A DNA stretch of 64,000 bases from an uncultured Alistipes sp. (GTDB lineage: Bacteria; Bacteroidota; Bacteroidia; Bacteroidales; Rikenellaceae): positions 62,001-126,000 of the forward strand of contig CALVCS010000005.1 of NCBI GenBank assembly GCA_944326035.1, written 5' to 3'. Positions within the stretch are counted from its first letter, which is position 1, and each line of letters starts with the position of its first letter. A program made the translations under genes and the position numbers. Shown in pieces: positions 42,087-51,389 of this stretch. The notes beneath the pieces were generated by a model. That model was given only the letters and a program-made list of their open reading frames with translations, searched no databases and had not been told where the DNA came from.

Positions 42087-44216
42087 ATGAAACCGATGTT
42101 GTATGGGGGTGCGCTCTTGGCGGCGGCCCTGTTGAATGTTAACTGTCAATCCGATATGAAAACCATAAAGACATTGCCGTATCCGGTTGCCCGGATGGAC
42201 TCCACGGTGGACGACTATTTCGGGACCCGGGTGGCCGATCCGTATCGTTGGATGGAGGACGATCACGCGCCGGAAACCGCCGCGTGGGTCAAGGCCGAAA
42301 ACGAGGTGACGGAGAATTACCTGGCACAGATTCCCTACCGGGAACAGGTGCGTGAACGTCTGACGCAGTTGTGGAACTATCCGAAATATGGAATTCCGCG
42401 TCAGGTGGGAGACTATCTGTTCTTCTTCGAAAACGACGGCTTGCAGAATCAGAGCGTTCTGTATCGCCAAAAGGGTGTCGATGGAGCCAAGGAGGTTTTT
42501 CTCGATCCGAATATGCTGTCGGACAACGGAACGTTGGCACTGGTGGATGTTTCCTTCTCGAAAGACGATCGTTATATGGCCTATGCCGCTGCGGTGGCGG
42601 GGTCGGATTGGGTGGAAATCCGGGTCATGGAGACGGCTACGGGCAAGACCCTGGCCGATCGGATTCAATGGGTGAAATTCTCCGGGGCCGCATGGAGTGG
42701 TGACGGATTTTATTATAGTGCGTACGATCGACCGGACGAAAAGACCCGGCTGTCGGCGCAGAACCAGTTCCAGAAGGTCTATTATCACCGTTTGGGCACC
42801 TTGCAGAGCGAAGACCGCTTAATCTATGAGGATCCGGATCATCCGTTGCGCTACTTTACCCCGGAGGTGAGTCGGGACGATCGCCATCTGTTTATCACCG
42901 CTTCGGAGGGAACCGATGGAACCGAGGTGCTGTATCGGGCGACGCAGGATCCGAACAGTCGTTTTCGGGTGTTGTATCCCGGGTTTGCGGACAACTATTA
43001 CCTGGTCGAATGCCAGAACGGAGAGGCTATCTTCCGGACCAATCATCAGGCTCCCAACTATGCGTTGGTGGTGGCCGATCTGAATGGAACGACGCCCGAA
43101 ACCCGTACGTTGGTGGCGGAAGATTCGACCCGCCTGCTCGATGGGGCTACGATGGCGGGCGGTTCGCTGATGCTCTCCTACCTCGATAAAGCGCATAGTG
43201 TTGTGGAACAGTACGATCGGACCGGCCAGCCGATCCGACAGGTGACCTTGCCGGGCCTGGGAACGGTGAGCGGATTCTCGTCTGAAGCCGGCGATCCGGT
43301 GACCTATTATGCCTATGAAGGATTTACGGCTCCGGCCGCAATCTATCGGTACGATACCCGGGACGGGGCCTCTTCCTTATTCAAGGAGTCTTCGTTGCCG
43401 TTCGATCCGGACGAATATACCTCGGAACAGGTGACGTTCAACAGCAAGGATGGTACGCCGGTCACGATGTTTCTGGTCCATCGTAAGGATATGAAACGCA
43501 ATGGAAAGAATCCGGTTTATCTGTATGGTTACGGCGGCTTCAACATCAGTCGCACCCCGTCGTTCTCGGCCCAGAATATCCTGTTGATGGAACAGGGCGG
43601 TATCTATGCACTGGTGAATCTGCGGGGCGGCGGCGAATATGGCGAACAGTGGCACCGGGCCGGGATGCTGGAAAAGAAACAGAACGTTTTCGATGACTTT
43701 ATCGCCGCCACCGAATACCTCATCGCCGAAGGATATACCTCGGCGGAAAAGCTGGGGATTGCCGGCGGATCGAACGGCGGTCTGTTGGTGGGGGCTTGTA
43801 TGACGCAGCGTCCGGATCTGTTTGCGGTGGCTCTGCCGGCCGTAGGGGTGATGGACATGTTGCGCTTCCACCGCTTTACGGTCGGTTGGGGCTGGGTCGT
43901 GGAATATGGCTGCAGCGAAAACGAAGCCGATTTCCCCTATCTGTACGCCTACTCGCCGTTGCACAACATTCATGCGGGGGTTTGCTATCCGGCCACGTTG
44001 GTCACGACGGCCGATCATGACGACCGGGTGGTGCCGGCGCATTCGTTCAAATTTACGGCGACCTTGCAGGCCGCTCAGGGGTGTGATCATCCGGTTTTGA
44101 TCCGCATCGATACCGACGCCGGTCACGGTGCGGGCAAACCAACCACAAAAAAAATCGATGAAGTGACCGATTTGCTCTCGTTTTTCTTCTGGAATACGGG
44201 AACGCGTGTTCGGTAA
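42087..44216 (+). CDS. Prolyl oligopeptidase (S9A), exported, 709 aa
   Basis: An N-terminal signal or lipoprotein sequence (LLAAALLNVNC) precedes the S9A start YPVARMDSTVDDYFGTRVAD and DPYRWMEDD. The seven-blade propeller spans about 95-440. The catalytic triad is readable: Ser562 in GGSNGG, Asp in TTADHDDRVVPAHS, His in DAGHGAG. The enzyme cleaves short peptides after proline. With the C11, tricorn and S9 (28850) enzymes it makes a fourth exported peptidase in the window. Confidence 0.95.
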   Translation: MKPMLYGGALLAAALLNVNCQSDMKTIKTLPYPVARMDSTVDDYFGTRVADPYRWMEDDHAPETAAWVKAENEVTENYLAQIPYREQVRERLTQLWNYPKYGIPRQVGDYLFFFENDGLQNQSVLYRQKGVDGAKEVFLDPNMLSDNGTLALVDVSFSKDDRYMAYAAAVAGSDWVEIRVMETATGKTLADRIQWVKFSGAAWSGDGFYYSAYDRPDEKTRLSAQNQFQKVYYHRLGTLQSEDRLIYEDPDHPLRYFTPEVSRDDRHLFITASEGTDGTEVLYRATQDPNSRFRVLYPGFADNYYLVECQNGEAIFRTNHQAPNYALVVADLNGTTPETRTLVAEDSTRLLDGATMAGGSLMLSYLDKAHSVVEQYDRTGQPIRQVTLPGLGTVSGFSSEAGDPVTYYAYEGFTAPAAIYRYDTRDGASSLFKESSLPFDPDEYTSEQVTFNSKDGTPVTMFLVHRKDMKRNGKNPVYLYGYGGFNISRTPSFSAQNILLMEQGGIYALVNLRGGGEYGEQWHRAGMLEKKQNVFDDFIAATEYLIAEGYTSAEKLGIAGGSNGGLLVGACMTQRPDLFAVALPAVGVMDMLRFHRFTVGWGWVVEYGCSENEADFPYLYAYSPLHNIHAGVCYPATLVTTADHDDRVVPAHSFKFTATLQAAQGCDHPVLIRIDTDAGHGAGKPTTKKIDEVTDLLSFFFWNTGTRVR

Positions 44217-44297
44217 ACGATCCCGGGCGCTCTTCTGTGCATCGATCAGACGATCGGAATAGACGCCAGAAAGCGTTCAGGGGAAGGAAACAATGGC

Positions 44298-45152
44298 ATG
44301 AAAGAGAAACAATCTGAGCTCGAAGAGGAGATGAAAGCCTGGGCGGCCCGTTATGGGGTACCGCTCGAGTATCTGCGGGAGACGGGTTCGACCAATGTGG
44401 CGGCGCGTGCGCAGAGCTATCCGAATGGGACGATCCTGCTGGCCGAACGCCAAACGGCCGGTCGGGGACAACGGGGCAATCGTTGGTTGAGTGCGCCGGG
44501 TGAAAACCTGACCTTCTCGGTGGTGTTGCATCCCGATTTTTTGCCGGTCAGTCAGCAGTTTTATCTCTCCAAGGCGGTGAGCCTGGCTTTGACCGATACG
44601 CTGGACGAACTGTTGGCCGAGGCTCGGACCACGACCCCGGAGGAGGGAGCGGCTGGACAACCGTCGGTCGCAGAGAAGCCGTTGCCGGTCTCGATCAAAT
44701 GGCCGAACGACATTTATGTCGGAGGAAATAAAATCGTGGGGATTCTGATCGAAAACGATTTGAGCGGCGAGGTTTTTGCCCGTTCGATCGTGGGTATCGG
44801 ACTGAATGTCAATCAGACCGTCTTTCCCGAAGAGTTGCCCAATCCGACCTCGCTGGCCCTCGAAACCGGATCGGCCTGGGCCTTGACGGAGGTGTTGGGA
44901 AGCTTCTATCGTGCCTTGAGTCGTCGCTACGATCAGCTGGGGCGTGGGCTCCTGGACGAAATCGACCGCGATTACAAGGCCCGCATTTATCGGTTGGGTC
45001 AGGAGAGCCGATTCGCGCTACCCGCCTCGAAGAGCCCGTTTTGGGGCACCATCACCGACGTGTTGCCGGGCGGTGCCTTGGAGGTGCTCCATCGGGAGGA
45101 TGGACGGAAACGACACTATCTGTTCAAGGAGATCGAATACCTGTTGTCGTGA
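44298..45152 (+). CDS. birA: Biotin-[acetyl-CoA-carboxylase] ligase, 284 aa
   Basis: Catalytic motifs of biotin protein ligase are present: AERQTAGRGQRGNRW (biotinyl-AMP loop), SIKWPNDIYV (Lys-binding) and a C-terminal beta-domain. There is no N-terminal winged helix, so this is the non-repressing type. A hydrophilic insertion of about 30 residues (ARTTTPEEGAAGQPSVAEK) sits between the two motifs and is not usual. It should attach biotin to carboxylase subunits in the cytoplasm. Confidence 0.93.
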   Translation: MKEKQSELEEEMKAWAARYGVPLEYLRETGSTNVAARAQSYPNGTILLAERQTAGRGQRGNRWLSAPGENLTFSVVLHPDFLPVSQQFYLSKAVSLALTDTLDELLAEARTTTPEEGAAGQPSVAEKPLPVSIKWPNDIYVGGNKIVGILIENDLSGEVFARSIVGIGLNVNQTVFPEELPNPTSLALETGSAWALTEVLGSFYRALSRRYDQLGRGLLDEIDRDYKARIYRLGQESRFALPASKSPFWGTITDVLPGGALEVLHREDGRKRHYLFKEIEYLLS

Positions 45153-45302
45153 GTCGGGCACGAAATGTGTGGGATCATCGGGTCGATGATCTCGGAGCCC
45201 GGGGCGTCGCGTGCCGGTGGGGACGCTCGGGCCCGACCCGAAAATTCACCGGAAAATCCAAGTAGAAAATAAAAGGGCGATGAGCTGTAACTTTTATAGT
45301 TC

Positions 45303-45824
45303 ATGGCCGTTATAACACCAAACCCGCAAAGTCAGATGACCGCCTCGGAGTACGATGCATGTGTGGCGAAATACGCGGACCATCTTTACCGTTTTGCCTT
45401 GAAATCGTTGCGGGACAGCGATCAGGCCAAGGACATCGTCCAGGAGAGTTTCCTGCGCTTGTGGGAGAATCGGGAGTCGGTGTTCAGCGGAAAAGAGAAG
45501 TCGTATCTGTTTACGATTGCCTATCGGTTGATCGTCGACGATGTCCGTTTTGCCAAACGATATGGTTCCAATGAGAATCTGTCGATGCATGCCGACGAAC
45601 AGGGACGGCAGGGGTATGATAACTTGGGTGAGGTGGTGAAACGGTATGTGGATCGGTTGCCGCCGCGTCAGAAAACCCTGATTTTGCTGAGGGACTATGA
45701 GGGGTATTCCTACCGGGAGATTGCCGAAATGACTTCGTTGACGGAAACGCAAGTCAAGGTCTATATTTTTCGGGCGAGAGTCACCCTGCGAAAAGAAATA
45801 GGAGATATACAGAATTTATTATAG
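45303..45824 (+). CDS. ECF-family RNA polymerase sigma factor, 173 aa
   Basis: Region 2 (YRFALKSLRDSDQAKDIVQE, then RLWENRE) and region 4 (DYEGYSYREIAEMTSLTETQ) are both present with the short linker of ECF sigma factors. The size is typical. A TAACTTTT-like box lies only about 10 bases before the ATG, so the message may be nearly leaderless. The downstream gene encodes an anti-sigma-like membrane protein followed by an outer-membrane barrel, a common Bacteroidetes envelope regulatory unit. Confidence 0.92.
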   Translation: MAVITPNPQSQMTASEYDACVAKYADHLYRFALKSLRDSDQAKDIVQESFLRLWENRESVFSGKEKSYLFTIAYRLIVDDVRFAKRYGSNENLSMHADEQGRQGYDNLGEVVKRYVDRLPPRQKTLILLRDYEGYSYREIAEMTSLTETQVKVYIFRARVTLRKEIGDIQNLL

Positions 45825-45912
45825 AAATTGAGATTCAAGAAAAGGAATTGGAGAGACTGTGCCGAAGGCTGCAAAGTGCAGGCTGCAGAGATCTCCTAGC
45901 ACCCGAAACGTC

Positions 45913-46953
45913 ATGAAAATCACGTCCGAAAATTACGAACAATGGGCCTTGGACTACCTGGAAGGAACCCTGCCTTCCGAACAGCGGAGTGCGTTTGAAC
46001 GCTTTTTGCAAACGCATGCCCGTGAAGCGGCGGAAATCAAGAGTTTACAGGAATTTATGCCGATTGTTCCAGCCGATCCGATCGTCTTCCCGGAGGCAGC
46101 TCTCTTGCGACGCCGTCCGCAGGTGACTCCGTTGCGTCGTTTCCTTTCGCTGGTGAGCGGTGCAGCCGCAGCCGCCGTGATTGCCGGGGGGTTCCTTTGG
46201 ATCGATCATACCTCGTCGAGACCTAAGGTGGCCATGAGTTCGGTGGTCGTATCGGATTCGACCTCGACTGCGGTCTCCGATTGGCGGGCCGAAGCCGTTA
46301 TCGCCCAAGCGACCGGAGAGGGCGCAGAAAAGGCATCGGGGGTGCCAGCCGTTTCGGTGTCGGAGGGGACGGTTGAGTCGGTAGTCCGGCCGCTGTCTTC
46401 GGGTGCTTCACGGGTCGCCCGCTGGAATCAGAAAACGGCGGCTTTGCTCGAACGGATGGAGGCTCGAAACGAACGCCGGCAGCTACAAGCCGAACAGGAG
46501 GCTCAAACGCATGCGGGGCTAACGGAACAACCGATCGATGCGGTGGTGGTGGCTGAAGCGAAACCGCAAGGGGTTTCGTCGCCCTTATCATCGCCTTCGG
46601 AAGGGGCCTCGCTGTCGGAAGCCGGCGAAACGAATGAAGCGATCCTCCGCCTGGAAACGCCGGAGACAATGACGCTTGCCTATGAAGAGCCGATGTCGGC
46701 CGGGGGCGATCCCTCCTTCGAATGGCCGGTGGATCGGGCGTTGCCCGCGATGGACGAGTCGTTGTTGTCGGACAATGCGCGCATGCTGGATTCGTTGGAT
46801 ATGCAGGAGTTGCGCACCCACCGGGAACGGGGGCTGTTGCGGGCTCTATTCAGTCCGCTGGAACGAATCTCGCCGATTAAATATTATGAAACCGAAGAAG
46901 GTCGTGGAGTGGAAATTGCGTCCATTTTGCGCATTGGCAGTCGTAACCGATGA
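45913..46953 (+). CDS. Anti-sigma-factor-like membrane protein, 346 aa
   Basis: The ATG at 45913 opens NYEQWALDYLEGTLPSEQRS, a pattern shared by cytoplasmic anti-sigma domains in Bacteroidetes (LDYLEG...ERFLQTH), followed by one transmembrane helix near residues 78-98 (FLSLVSGAAAAAVIAGGFLW). A long Ser/Glu/Ala-rich, low-complexity periplasmic part follows and ends in a basic tail. It starts 88 bases after the sigma gene. It should hold the ECF factor at the membrane until released by an envelope signal; this is inference from position and layout. Confidence 0.78.
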   Translation: MKITSENYEQWALDYLEGTLPSEQRSAFERFLQTHAREAAEIKSLQEFMPIVPADPIVFPEAALLRRRPQVTPLRRFLSLVSGAAAAAVIAGGFLWIDHTSSRPKVAMSSVVVSDSTSTAVSDWRAEAVIAQATGEGAEKASGVPAVSVSEGTVESVVRPLSSGASRVARWNQKTAALLERMEARNERRQLQAEQEAQTHAGLTEQPIDAVVVAEAKPQGVSSPLSSPSEGASLSEAGETNEAILRLETPETMTLAYEEPMSAGGDPSFEWPVDRALPAMDESLLSDNARMLDSLDMQELRTHRERGLLRALFSPLERISPIKYYETEEGRGVEIASILRIGSRNR

Positions 46954-47009
46954 GGATCGGTGCTGTCACGAGGCCTTCCGCTCGATAACCTTATTTTAGC
47001 TCCTGATTT

Positions 47010-47855
47010 ATGAAAAAATCGCTGCCGCTGCTCGTATTGCTATTCCTGACCTTGGGCGTGAGTGCCCAGGAGACCGCAACGTTACCCGAAGAGGGAGAGG
47101 TCATTGTGGAAAAAAGGGAAGAGTTTACCATCCCCGGTCGTCAAGTAAAGAACAATGAAAGTAAACTGGATATTTCGTTTAATCCGATGTTTACCTCTCG
47201 TTTCAAACGCTCTTCGTCCGGGGACCGTACCTGGAAAAAAGGCCACTGGTCCGGGATAAGCTTCTATTATAATGGGCTGATCGATAACCTGGGCGCGTTG
47301 TCTACGCCGACGGAGGCTCCGTATATGAGTCTGGGAGTAAAGTCCATTGGGGTGGCGCTCAATCCGTTTTCGGTGACGCTGATTCATGGAAAACGGTTGG
47401 GGTTGTTGACCGGGATGGGATTTGAATTCAACAACTTCCGTTTCGACCAGAACGTGACTCTGAAGCGGGAAAACGGTATCACGGGCCCCGATTGGCAATA
47501 TGTGGAAAAGGGGGTCGATCTGACCAAGTCGAAACTGTTCACCTGTTATTTGAATGTGCCCTTGTTGGTGGAGATTCAGATCGGACACCGGCAAAACTTT
47601 TTTATCAATGCCGGGATGGTCGGGGGGCTGAACATCGGCTCCCACACCAAGGTGAAGGCCGATTCCCCCCAGTTCAAGGGAACGCAAAAAAGTCATGGGA
47701 ACTTGAACTTGCGGAATTTCCATTATGGCTATATGCTCAATATCGGATACGACTGTTTCGCGCTGTCGGTCACGTATTATCGGAGCAACCTGTTTCGACC
47801 GGGACAGGGACCTCGGGTGCAGCAGATCAATATCGGATTGAGCTTGATGCTATAA
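47010..47855 (+). CDS. Outer-membrane beta-barrel protein (PorT-like), 281 aa
   Basis: A signal peptide (LPLLVLLFLTLGVSAQ) is followed by alternating amphipathic strands, with aromatic girdles (FYYNGLIDNLG, GYMLNIGYDCFALSVTYYR) and a final strand QQINIGLSLML without a terminal Phe. The family is probably the small outer-membrane-beta-barrel group (PorT/OmpA-like). It is the last gene of the sigma/anti-sigma unit and ends at a strong terminator. Confidence 0.8.
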   Translation: MKKSLPLLVLLFLTLGVSAQETATLPEEGEVIVEKREEFTIPGRQVKNNESKLDISFNPMFTSRFKRSSSGDRTWKKGHWSGISFYYNGLIDNLGALSTPTEAPYMSLGVKSIGVALNPFSVTLIHGKRLGLLTGMGFEFNNFRFDQNVTLKRENGITGPDWQYVEKGVDLTKSKLFTCYLNVPLLVEIQIGHRQNFFINAGMVGGLNIGSHTKVKADSPQFKGTQKSHGNLNLRNFHYGYMLNIGYDCFALSVTYYRSNLFRPGQGPRVQQINIGLSLML

Positions 47856-47871
47856 CCTGACAGCAGATTAC

Positions 47872-47916
47872 AACAGGAGGCGGAGACCGGGTACGGATCT
47901 CCGCCTCCTGTTTTTG
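47872..47916 (+). terminator. Rho-independent terminator of the sigma/anti-sigma/OMP unit
   Basis: A perfect 13-bp stem CAGGAGGCGGAGA/TCTCCGCCTCCTG with an 11-base loop is followed by TTTTTG. Confidence 0.93.
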
Positions 47917-48081
47917 CTTGAAAGAGCCAGCCGTAGGAGAACTCGATTCGGCCGCATCCGAAACGCCGACGGAGGGAGATCATGCGGGCAGGGCCGTTTC
48001 GTCGACGTTTCGGAATTTCGACGGGAGGGAAAGATTCCCGGAGAAATCGGGGAGGTGCGCTGGCGCTTCGTTCGAAATGAT

Positions 48082-48089
48082 TATCTTTG
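48082..48089 (+). promoter_or_regulatory. -7 box (TATCTTTG) of deoC
   Basis: TATCTTTG is an exact consensus match, about 28 bases before the deoC ATG. The -33 element is weak. Confidence 0.65.
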
Positions 48090-48117
48090 CATTGTTTATC
48101 CTAAACGTTTTCCCGTT

Positions 48118-48996
48118 ATGGAATATACCCGCACTCTTCAGCGTTTCGGGGATGGATCCTCCCGGGCGGAGGTGGCCCGCACCCTCGAACGGATAGCCCC
48201 TTATGTGGAAACGAATCGGCGAGACGAGATCTATCGGCGTTGTTTCGGGGCCTTGGATCTGACCTCCTTGAATCCGGAGGATACCAAATCGGGCATTGAA
48301 AAGCTGACCCGGAAGGTGGTGGAATTTCCGACCCATTTCCCGGATATGCCGCAGGTGGCCTCATTGTGTGTGTTTCCGGCATTTGTGGAAACGGTCGGTT
48401 TGGCGGCCGGCGATTCGCCGTTGACAATCACCAGTGTGGCCGGGGGGTTCCCTTCCTCGCAGACCTATTTGGAGGTCAAAATGCTTGAAGCCGCCATGGC
48501 CGTGGAAAACGGGGCGGATGAGATCGATGTGGTGATCAGTGTCGGGGAGTTGTTGAGCGGGGAGTATGATCTGGTTGGCGGTGAACTCGAAATGTTGCGC
48601 GGCGAACTGGATGAAGAGATCGTGTTGAAGGTGATTCTCGAATCGGGACTGCTCGAAGATCCCGATACGATCCGTCGGGCCGCCTTGATCGCCATGCAGG
48701 CCGGGGCCGATTTCATCAAAACCTCTACCGGGAAGAGCCGGGTGTCGGCGACGCCGGAAGCGGCGGTGGTGATGTGCGAAGCGATTCGCGACTACTACCG
48801 GGAAACGGGCCGTCGGGTAGGCTTTAAGGTGGCCGGAGGTGTGTCGACGCCGGAGCAGGCCGTGCTGTATTACACGATCGTAGAACAGATTTTGGGCGAA
48901 GCGTGGCTGAACCCGTCGCTCTTCCGGATTGGAGCCAGTCGGTTGGCCAATCGGTTGTTGACGGCGGTGCAGGGCAAAGAGGTGCTCTATTTTTAA
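48118..48996 (+). CDS. deoC: Deoxyribose-phosphate aldolase, 292 aa
   Basis: The ATG at 48118 lies just after a consensus -7 box; the longer frame is not homologous. Catalytic motifs include [33 protein letters not shown] and the Schiff-base Lys in [11 protein letters not shown], then the proton-relay Lys in [11 protein letters not shown]. The enzyme splits 2-deoxyribose-5-phosphate into glyceraldehyde-3-phosphate and acetaldehyde in deoxynucleoside salvage. The length fits the long DeoC type. Confidence 0.96.
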   Translation: MEYTRTLQRFGDGSSRAEVARTLERIAPYVETNRRDEIYRRCFGALDLTSLNPEDTKSGIEKLTRKVVEFPTHFPDMPQVASLCVFPAFVETVGLAAGDSPLTITSVAGGFPSSQTYLEVKMLEAAMAVENGADEIDVVISVGELLSGEYDLVGGELEMLRGELDEEIVLKVILESGLLEDPDTIRRAALIAMQAGADFIKTSTGKSRVSATPEAAVVMCEAIRDYYRETGRRVGFKVAGGVSTPEQAVLYYTIVEQILGEAWLNPSLFRIGASRLANRLLTAVQGKEVLYF

Positions 48997-49001
48997 TCCG
49001 G

Positions 49002-49077
49002 AAAACGGATCGAGAGAACGGATCGAGAGGACGGATCCGGCAGGCGGATCGTAAGGGCGCGGATCCGGCGGGCTCGG
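49002..49077 (+). repeat. 13-bp degenerate tandem repeat after deoC
   Basis: Five units of about 13 bp: two identical AACGGATCGAGAG, then GACGGATCCGGCA, GGCGGATCGTAAG and GGCGCGGATCCGG. It starts 6 bases after the deoC stop and ends about 60 bases before the isocitrate dehydrogenase ATG. The unit length and GGATC core are shared with the array after tatD. Confidence 0.75.
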
Positions 49078-49136
49078 AAAATCGAGGAGCGATCCTTGAG
49101 AAACAAAATGTTAGAAATTGTAAAGATATAGAAGTT

Positions 49137-50405
49137 ATGAGTTTAGTGACGATCGATGCGCAAGGTCGGCTGCAGGTGCCCGATCAGGTGGAAATTCCTT
49201 TTATTGAAGGAGATGGGGTAGGCCCTGAAATTACGGCGGCGACCCAACGAGTGATGGGGGCTGCGTTGCAGAAGGCCTATGGCGACCGTCGGGCCATTCG
49301 GTGGAAAGAGGTCCTGGCGGGCGAAAAGGCGTTTAAACAGACCGGCAGTTGGTTGCCTGAAGAGACGATGGAGGCTTTCCGGACCTACAAAGTCGGGATT
49401 AAGGGGCCGTTGACGACGCCGGTTGGCGGCGGGATTCGTTCGTTGAACGTGGCGCTGCGTCAACAACTCGATCTGTTTGTGTGTCTGCGTCCGGTACGCT
49501 GGTTCCAAGGGGTTGTATCTCCGGTGAAGGAACCCCAGAAGGTCGATATGCACATCTTCCGGGAAAATACCGAAGATATTTATGCCGGGATCGAATGGCA
49601 GGCCGGAACCCCCGAAGCGGCTAAATTCTTGAAATTCCTGACCGAAGAGATGGGCGTGACGAAAATTCGTTTTCCGGAAAGTTCGTCGTTCGGGGTAAAA
49701 CCCGTTTCGCGGGAGGGTTCCCAGCGGTTGGTGCGTTGTGCGATTCGGTATGCGCTGGAACGGGGACTGCCCTCGGTGACCTTGGTGCATAAGGGTAACA
49801 TCATGAAATTCACCGAAGGTGGGTTCAAAAACTGGGGATACGACGTGGCCGAAACCGAATTCGCCGATCGGACCTTTACGACGCGTCAGTACGATGCCCT
49901 GAAAAAAGAAAAGGGCGTGGAAGCGGCCGATCAGGCACGGGCACAGGCCATCTCCGAAGGGAAGGTGATCATTAAGGATGTGATTGCCGATGCTTTCTTG
50001 CAGAATACGTTGTTGATCCCCGAAGAGTACTCCGTGATCGCAACCCTGAACCTGAACGGTGACTATATCTCCGATCAGTTGGCTGCGATGGTCGGAGGAA
50101 TCGGTATCGCTCCGGGGGCCAATATCAATTACAATACGGGGCACGCCATTTTCGAAGCTACGCATGGAACGGCCCCCAACATCGCCGGTCAAGGCAAAGT
50201 CAATCCCTGTTCGCTGTTGCTTTCCGGGGTGATGATGTTGGAATACTTGGGTTGGAACGAAGCGGCGGTCCTGATTACCGAGGCGATGGAAACCTCGTTC
50301 CGACAGGGACGGGCTACGGTGGATTTGGCTCGCTTTATGGAGGGCGGCGTCAGCCTGACAACCGATCAGTTTGCCGACGAACTGTGTCGGATTATTCGGG
50401 GATAA
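49137..50405 (+). CDS. icd: Isocitrate dehydrogenase with atypical coenzyme-site residues, 422 aa
   Basis: The ATG at 49137 ([15 protein letters not shown]) gives a normal length. Isocitrate-binding and catalytic segments are present: [36 protein letters not shown], then [15 protein letters not shown] and [11 protein letters not shown]. Aligned by eye to E. coli Icd (HGTAPKYAGQDKVNP), the coenzyme loop reads [15 protein letters not shown], so K344 and Y345 are Asn and Ile. Y391 is Val (TVDLARFM), while V351 and R395 are kept. The NADP-phosphate contacts are therefore partly lost and NAD use is possible. It is in the TCA branch to 2-oxoglutarate with gltA at 52878. Confidence 0.93.
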   Translation: MSLVTIDAQGRLQVPDQVEIPFIEGDGVGPEITAATQRVMGAALQKAYGDRRAIRWKEVLAGEKAFKQTGSWLPEETMEAFRTYKVGIKGPLTTPVGGGIRSLNVALRQQLDLFVCLRPVRWFQGVVSPVKEPQKVDMHIFRENTEDIYAGIEWQAGTPEAAKFLKFLTEEMGVTKIRFPESSSFGVKPVSREGSQRLVRCAIRYALERGLPSVTLVHKGNIMKFTEGGFKNWGYDVAETEFADRTFTTRQYDALKKEKGVEAADQARAQAISEGKVIIKDVIADAFLQNTLLIPEEYSVIATLNLNGDYISDQLAAMVGGIGIAPGANINYNTGHAIFEATHGTAPNIAGQGKVNPCSLLLSGVMMLEYLGWNEAAVLITEAMETSFRQGRATVDLARFMEGGVSLTTDQFADELCRIIRG

Positions 50406-50509
50406 TGCGGGCGAACGATCGCCGGAAAAACCAGGAATAGATCATCGTTCCCGGGCCCTGGCCGTACGCGCCACAGACCGACAGGGAGCATTTAAATAGG
50501 AAGAGCATC

Positions 50510-51331
50510 ATGTATGAAGCATTAAGAAAAGAGGTAGAACGACTCTGGGATAACCGAGAAGGGTTACGGGAAGAGTCGGCAAAAAAAGTGATTCGAGACG
50601 TGATCGAATTGCTGGATAAAGGCGAGCTCCGTACGGCGGAACCGTTGGAAGATGGGAGTTGGCAGGTGAATGAATGGGTGAAAAAAGCGGTGATTCTCTA
50701 TTTCCCCATTCAGCAAATGCGGGTCATGGAAGCCGGTCCGCTGGAGTTCTATGACAAGATGGAGCTCAAACAACACTACGATCAGTTGGGGGTTCGTGTC
50801 GTGCCGGGCGCGTCGGCTCGTTATGGGGCATATATAGCGCCGGGGGTGGTGATGATGCCCTCGTATGTCAATATCGGAGCGTATGTGGATAGCGGGACGA
50901 TGGTTGACACTTGGGCCACGGTCGGCTCCTGTGCTCAGATCGGGAAGAGTGTCCATCTGAGTGGGGGCGTAGGCATTGGCGGCGTGTTGGAACCGATTCA
51001 GGCGGCGCCGGTCATTGTCGAAGATCACTGCTTTATCGGAAGTCGTTGCATTGTCGTTGAGGGGGCCCGAATCGGTACCCAAGCGGTCTTGGGGGCCGGG
51101 GTTGTGATTACCGGATCCACCAAAATTATCGATGTCTCGGGAGCGGAACCCGTCGAATATCGGGGCTATGTGCCGCCTCGTAGTGTGGTGATTCCCGGTT
51201 CGAAACCCAAAAAGTTTCCGGCCGGCGGATATCAGGTGCCTTGCGCCCTGATTATCGGCCAGCGAAAAGCGTCGACCGATCTGAAGACGTCGTTGAACGA
51301 TGCGTTGCGGGAGTTCGATCTGTCGGTATAG
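50510..51331 (+). CDS. dapD: 2,3,4,5-tetrahydropyridine-2,6-dicarboxylate N-succinyltransferase, 273 aa
   Basis: The helical N-terminal domain is followed by a left-handed beta-helix made of hexapeptide repeats (VVMMPSYVNIGAYVDSGTMV; CAQIGKSVHLSGGVGIGGVL). The conserved block EPIQAAPVIVEDHCFIGSRC and the C-terminal PPRSVVIPGS are typical of DapD. It is the succinylase-branch step of diaminopimelate and lysine synthesis, needed for peptidoglycan. It starts 104 bases after icd and may be co-transcribed. A strong terminator follows. Confidence 0.96.
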   Translation: MYEALRKEVERLWDNREGLREESAKKVIRDVIELLDKGELRTAEPLEDGSWQVNEWVKKAVILYFPIQQMRVMEAGPLEFYDKMELKQHYDQLGVRVVPGASARYGAYIAPGVVMMPSYVNIGAYVDSGTMVDTWATVGSCAQIGKSVHLSGGVGIGGVLEPIQAAPVIVEDHCFIGSRCIVVEGARIGTQAVLGAGVVITGSTKIIDVSGAEPVEYRGYVPPRSVVIPGSKPKKFPAGGYQVPCALIIGQRKASTDLKTSLNDALREFDLSV

Positions 51332-51354
51332 AAAACCGTAGTACGATTTATCAT

Positions 51355-51389
51355 AAGCGCCGCAACCAAAAGTTGCGGCGCTTGTTTTT
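51355..51389 (+). terminator. Rho-independent terminator of icd-dapD
   Basis: A perfect 12-bp stem AAGCGCCGCAAC/GTTGCGGCGCTT with the loop CAAAA is followed by GTTTTTA. Confidence 0.95.

Noticed and set aside
49137..50405. 3-isopropylmalate dehydrogenase as an alternative for the isocitrate dehydrogenase
   Set aside because: The substrate segments ([20 protein letters not shown] in place) and the 422-residue length fit isocitrate dehydrogenase.
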